A stretch of 24,850 bases of DNA from JAGMXM01 sp964458325 (lineage in GTDB: Bacteria > Verrucomicrobiota > Verrucomicrobiia > Limisphaerales > UBA1319). Shown one piece after another: positions 21,219-24,850 of the stretch; position 1 is the stretch's first letter; the number at the start of each line of letters is the position of its first letter. The notes under the pieces were generated by a model that saw only the letters and a list, made by a program, of their open reading frames with translations, was not told the origin of the DNA and did no database searches. Location of the stretch: NCBI GenBank assembly GCA_964458325.1, contig CAYWIM010000074.1:1-24850 (forward strand). Reading direction: 5' to 3'. The translations under genes and the position numbers were made by a program.

Positions 21219-22640
21219 TCACTTGCCCAGGCAGAACTGGCGGAAAATGACCTCCAGGAGATCTTCGGTGGCGGTCTGGCCCGCGATTTCGCCGACCGCC
21301 GCCACCGCCCGGCGCAGGTCCATGGCGGCCAGCTCGAGCGGCACGTTCTCGCGCAAGGCCGCCCGCGTCAGCCCCGCGGCGGCTCGGGCCCGCTCCAATG
21401 CCTCCTGATGCCGCGCGCTGATCATGACTTCGAGCATTTCAGCCGGGATCTCGCCCCGGTGGATGACCGAACGAATCGCCTCCTTGAGATCCTCGATGCC
21501 ATCGCCGGTTCGGCAGGAGACGGGCGCAATCGGCGCGGTCAGGCCGGCCGGCATTTCGAACCTGGGAGGCAGATCGATCTTGTTCCGCACCAGGATCCGC
21601 GGCCGGCCGGCGTATGCGGCCAGGTCCCGCCGATCGGCGTCGGTGCACGGGCTCGAGCCGTCGATCACCTCGAGGATGATCTCGGCCTGGTCCAGGGCAG
21701 CCCGGCTGCGGCGGATCCCTTCCATCTCGAGCGGATCCGTCGATTCTCGAAGGCCGGCGGTGTCGATGAAGACGACCGGGAAACCGCGGACGCTGGCGGT
21801 CTCCTCGATGGTGTCGCGCGTCGTGCCAGGCACGGGCGACACGATGGCGCGGTCGCGGCCGAGCAGCTGGTTGAGGAGGCTCGATTTGCCGACGTTGGGG
21901 CGCCCCACAATGGCGGCTCTCAGACCGCGTCGGAGGACCTGTCCTTCTCGGGCAGAGCTCAGGAGGCGCGCCATGAATTCGTCCGCTTGCTCGAGGCGCG
22001 ATTCGAGCTGCTCCCGCGTGTCCGGCGCGATGTCCTCGTCGGGAAAATCGATGTGCGCCTCGATGTGGGCGAGGGTTTCGAGGAGATGGTCGCGGAGCTG
22101 GCGGATGCGCTGGGAGAGGTGGCCATCGAGCTGCTCTCGAGCGGCCGCCAGCGCCAGGTCGGTCCGGGCGCGAATCAGATCGGCCACCGCCTCCGCCTGC
22201 GCAAGATCGAGCCGGCCGTTGAGGAATGCGCGCTGGGTGAACTCGCCCGGATGCGCCAGCCTTGCGCCCGAGGCAAGCACCGTTTCGAGCGCAAGGCGGG
22301 CGACGAGCAAGCCCCCATGCACCGAGATCTCGACGACGTCCTCCCGCGTGTAGGTGCGGGGCGCCCGCATCACGGTCAGCAGCACGTCGTCCACGGTCCG
22401 GCCCCCCCTCATCATCCGCCCATAATGCACGGTGTGGGACGGGGCCTCGGAAGGCTTGAGGGCTCGCGACCCGGCCGGCCTGAAACAGCCGTCGGCCACC
22501 GCCATCGCTCCCGGCCCGGAGATCCGGATCACCGCCAGACCGCCTTCGCCCAGCGGTGTCGCCACCGCGGCGATGGTGTCAGCCACGGCGGTTCCTTGGG
22601 ATCTCGGCACGCTGTTTGCAGATGGATCGACGCTCGACAT
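21219..22640 (-). CDS. mnmE: tRNA uridine-5-carboxymethylaminomethyl GTPase MnmE
   Basis: The 473-residue protein is MnmE (TrmE), which with MnmG modifies the wobble uridine of several tRNAs. The N-terminal formyl-THF-binding domain shows DTIAAVATPLGEGGLAVIRISG (21-42), TYTREDVVEISVHGG and HPGEFTQRAFLNGRLDLAQAEA. The inserted G domain has all motifs: G1 GRPNVGKSS (246-254), the K-loop/G2 TTRDT, G3 DTAGL (293-297), G4 NKID (353-356). It ends in FCLGK, the family C-terminus with its functional cysteine. Length is normal. The gene is transcribed alone or ahead of topB (109 bases). No mnmG is in the window. Confidence 0.97.
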   Translation of the reverse strand: MSSVDPSANSVPRSQGTAVADTIAAVATPLGEGGLAVIRISGPGAMAVADGCFRPAGSRALKPSEAPSHTVHYGRMMRGGRTVDDVLLTVMRAPRTYTREDVVEISVHGGLLVARLALETVLASGARLAHPGEFTQRAFLNGRLDLAQAEAVADLIRARTDLALAAAREQLDGHLSQRIRQLRDHLLETLAHIEAHIDFPDEDIAPDTREQLESRLEQADEFMARLLSSAREGQVLRRGLRAAIVGRPNVGKSSLLNQLLGRDRAIVSPVPGTTRDTIEETASVRGFPVVFIDTAGLRESTDPLEMEGIRRSRAALDQAEIILEVIDGSSPCTDADRRDLAAYAGRPRILVRNKIDLPPRFEMPAGLTAPIAPVSCRTGDGIEDLKEAIRSVIHRGEIPAEMLEVMISARHQEALERARAAAGLTRAALRENVPLELAAMDLRRAVAAVGEIAGQTATEDLLEVIFRQFCLGK

Positions 22641-22894
22641 GGCGGCTCAAGACATCCTTGACCTGATCGAATTACTTTTCAAGGATTCCATGCGCAGCGT
22701 CATAAGGGTCTGTGCGTGAGGGCACGAGTCTGCAGGATGATGCGGATCCTCCGGCCCGGCGTTATGGACTTCTGACGCTCGACTGCAGGACGCTCCGAAT
22801 CGCTATGGCCAATCCAGCACCGATCAGGGGACGACACCGGCAATCCCGGGCCGCCGCGGCACAGCCGGGTCTCCATGCCGATCCCGGCGCCTCG

Positions 22895-24769
22895 ATGGGG
22901 CCGGTCCTGCTGGGCATCGAGGGAGGAGGCACGCGCACGGTAGCCCTCGCAGCCAAGATGAACGGCGCCTTGATTCGGCGGTTCGATGGCGGGCCTGGCA
23001 ATTTGCGTCTGCTCGATGACGCTGAGCTGGAGGCGCGGCTGTCCGAGATTCGGCGGTCGATGCCTGCACCGGCTGCCGTTGCCATTGGATTGGCGGGGGC
23101 GTGCACGGATCGAGACCGGGAACGGATTCGACAGGCGGCTGCCCGTGTGTGGCCCGGTGTCCCGTCCCTGGCGACGAACGATCTGGATACAGCCCTGGCG
23201 GCGGCGCCAAGGCCGCGCCATCCGGGCCGGACCTGCCAAATCCTGGTGCTAAGCGGCACCGGATCGTGCTGTTACGGACGGCGTCCGAATGGCCCAACCG
23301 TCCGCGTGGGCGGGTGGGGACACCTGTTGAGCGACAACGGGAGCGGGTATCAGATCGGCCTGCGGGCGTTGCGGGAGGTCATTCGCTGTCTGGACGAAAC
23401 CGGCCGGTGGCCGGGCCTGGGCGGTCGCTTGCTGGCAACGCTGGCGCTGAACCAGCCTGAAGACCTCATCGACTGGATTCAACGCGCGGAGAAGGCGGAT
23501 GTGGCGGCGCTGGCGGCAGACGTGGGAGCGGCTGCGGAACGCGGGGACATTCTCGCTCGGCAGATCCTGCGGGAGGCGGCCGGCCAGCTGGCGCGCGATG
23601 CCGTCGCGTGTGCCGCTCGGGTGGCCCAGGGATCGGCCCCCGTTCGATTCGTGATGGCCGGAGGCGCTCTCCTGAACCTGCCGCCCTTCGCCCGCGCTCT
23701 GGTCCGGGCGATCCGGCAAGATCGCCCGGGCAGCCCGTTTGTCCGCCTCGAGCGCGAAGGCGCCTGGGGCGCCCTCGAGCTGGCCCGGCGATTGCTCTCT
23801 CCATCCGGATCGGCCCGGCCCCGGCGGCCAATCGCTTCGGCGCCGGATTTTGTCCCGATGCATCCGCCAAGGGCCCTCCCTCCGACCGAACGACGCCATC
23901 CCAAATCCATGCGCCTGGACCAACTGCCGCTCCGGCAGGCCATCGATCTGATGCTGGACGACGATCGAAGGATCCCGGCCGCCATCCGGAAAGAAAAGGC
24001 CGGCATCGAGGCGGCCATCGTTGCGATCGCGCGCGCCTGGCGGAGTGGCGGGCGGCTGTTCTACGTGGGCGCGGGAACGAGCGGGCGGCTGGGCGTTTTG
24101 GATGCCAGCGAGTGTCCTCCGACGTTTCGGGCGCCGCCGGATCGAGTCCAGGGCATCATTGCGGGGGGCCAGCGCGCGCTGTGGCAGTCGGTCGAAGGCG
24201 CCGAAGACGACGCCGGAGCAGGGGCTCGATCCATCCTTTTCCGCGGGGTGACCCGGCGCGACGTGGTGGTGGGGATCGCGGCCAGCGGACGGACGCCCTT
24301 TGTGCGGAGCGCGCTCCGGCAGGCATTCGATCGAGGCGCGTTTACGGTCCTGTTGACGTTCAATCCGCAGATCAAGCTCGAACGGGATGCGTCGGTCCGG
24401 CTTGTCATCGCTCCTCCAACGGGGCCGGAGATCCTGACCGGATCGACCCGGCTGAAGGCGGGCACGGCAACCAAGCTGATCCTGAACATGTTCACCACAT
24501 TGGCCATGGTCCGGCTGGGCAAAGTGGCCGGCAACCTCATGGTCGATCTGGATCCTGCCAACGCGAAGCTGCGCGAGCGGGCGGTCCGGATCCTGCAGCA
24601 GCTCACCGGCCTGAATTCGGAGTCGGCCCGGATGATGATGGTGCGCCATGGATGGGTGATCCGGGATGCCTGGCGCCACTGGCGCCGGCAGCCGGCAAGG
24701 AGCAACCCCAGGCTCACGGCTCGAATTCCAGCCCGCCCACGATTCCCGCGCCCTATTGCCGGCGGATAA
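22895..24769 (+). CDS. murQ: Fusion of BadF-type amino-sugar kinase and MurNAc-6-phosphate etherase (MurQ)
   Basis: One 624-residue frame joins two recycling enzymes. Residues 1-305 are a BadF/BadG/BcrA-type kinase of the GlcNAc/MurNAc kinase kind: phosphate loop LLGIEGGGTRT (5-15), AIGLAGA, LATNDLDTALAA, the adenosine-loop-like VLSGTGSCCYG, GGWGHLLSDNGSGYQIG and VMAGGAL. Residues about 330-600 are MurQ: TERRHPKSMRLDQLP, the SIS-fold motif FYVGAGTSGRLGVLDASECPP, with Glu406 and Glu437 in the positions of the two catalytic glutamates of E. coli MurQ, IAASGRTPFV, GPEILTGSTRLKAGTATKLILN. Together they could phosphorylate MurNAc and then split off lactate to give GlcNAc-6-phosphate. The end lacks MurQ's last helical part and instead has a basic tail. 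The ATG at 22895 fits the kinase start; 22805 is an alternative. No ribosome site is clear at either. Confidence 0.9.
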   Translation: MGPVLLGIEGGGTRTVALAAKMNGALIRRFDGGPGNLRLLDDAELEARLSEIRRSMPAPAAVAIGLAGACTDRDRERIRQAAARVWPGVPSLATNDLDTALAAAPRPRHPGRTCQILVLSGTGSCCYGRRPNGPTVRVGGWGHLLSDNGSGYQIGLRALREVIRCLDETGRWPGLGGRLLATLALNQPEDLIDWIQRAEKADVAALAADVGAAAERGDILARQILREAAGQLARDAVACAARVAQGSAPVRFVMAGGALLNLPPFARALVRAIRQDRPGSPFVRLEREGAWGALELARRLLSPSGSARPRRPIASAPDFVPMHPPRALPPTERRHPKSMRLDQLPLRQAIDLMLDDDRRIPAAIRKEKAGIEAAIVAIARAWRSGGRLFYVGAGTSGRLGVLDASECPPTFRAPPDRVQGIIAGGQRALWQSVEGAEDDAGAGARSILFRGVTRRDVVVGIAASGRTPFVRSALRQAFDRGAFTVLLTFNPQIKLERDASVRLVIAPPTGPEILTGSTRLKAGTATKLILNMFTTLAMVRLGKVAGNLMVDLDPANAKLRERAVRILQQLTGLNSESARMMMVRHGWVIRDAWRHWRRQPARSNPRLTARIPARPRFPRPIAGG

Positions 24770-24795
24770 AACGCGCACTCCGCTGCGCGCCGAGC

Positions 24796-24844
24796 GGTAG
24801 GCTTGCAGCCATCCAGGCGGCGTCCACGGAGTGGCCGCCCTACC
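24796..24844. repeat. Palindromic repeat at the window edge
   Basis: GGTAGGC (24796-24802) and GCCCTACC (24837-24844) are inverse with one extra C. Inside them GGCGG (24816-24820) and CCGCC (24835-24839), CCAC (24824-24827) and GTGG (24831-24834) form a bulged hairpin. It begins 26 bases after the kinase-MurQ stop and may also act as a terminator. Only one copy is in the window; its look, rich in CCGCCCTACC, suggests a genome-wide repeat. Confidence 0.5.
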
Positions 24845-24850
24845 TTTCGG

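Overview
The window looks like a chromosomal segment of a high-GC member of the Verrucomicrobiota or a close relative. This is an inference. It rests on the mix of exported proteins with TSP3-like Asp-rich tails (an SGNH-type protein and a lectin-lipase), a DUF1080 (3-keto-disaccharide hydrolase) lipoprotein, a DUF4038 glycoside hydrolase with a collagen-binding-like domain, a DUF362 protein, and many short palindromic repeats of the GGGGTCAGACC / TAGGGGTC type. No rRNA, tRNA or CRISPR array was seen.

Left part (1-8162), ordinary and gene-dense: an SGNH-like exported protein that seems to lack its catalytic core (minus), an Ada-type DNA alkylation repair protein (plus), a DUF1080 lipoprotein (minus, its stop codon sharing a CTAG with the Ada stop), the N-terminal half of a split carbamoyl-phosphate synthase large subunit (minus), and a GAF-AAA+-Fis sigma-54 activator (minus). 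The activator is divergent from an exported DUF4038 glycoside hydrolase. The intergenic region between them holds a perfect inverted repeat and a weak -24/-12-like site, so the regulator may control the hydrolase.

Middle part (8163-15588), an accessory island: a HigBA-type toxin-antitoxin pair whose toxin gene carries a one-base insertion, a decayed alpha/beta hydrolase, a Fic family protein preceded by five CTGTTTTC-like sites, a large secreted lectin-lipase of lower GC, an isolated vapB with a vapC cut to 30 residues, and a cluster of hairpin repeats. Two copies of one palindromic repeat lie in direct orientation on either side of the lectin-lipase gene. The right-hand copy interrupts vapC on one side and a small KGG-like gene on the other. 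The three accessory promoters that can be proposed (higB, fic, vapB) all have the -10 hexamer exactly six bases from the start codon, which suggests leaderless transcripts.

Right part (15589-24850), mostly housekeeping: DUF362 protein and SAM methyltransferase (ATGA overlap), a class V aminotransferase just behind DNA topoisomerase III, the tRNA-modification GTPase MnmE (all minus), and a plus-strand fusion of a BadF-type sugar kinase with the MurNAc-6-phosphate etherase MurQ. That single polypeptide could carry out two successive steps of peptidoglycan-sugar recycling. The window ends in another palindromic repeat.

No wholly new system can be proved from the sequence alone. The strongest candidates for a second look are the kinase-MurQ fusion, the repeat-bounded lectin-lipase cassette, the leaderless accessory promoters, and the Fic gene with its operator array.
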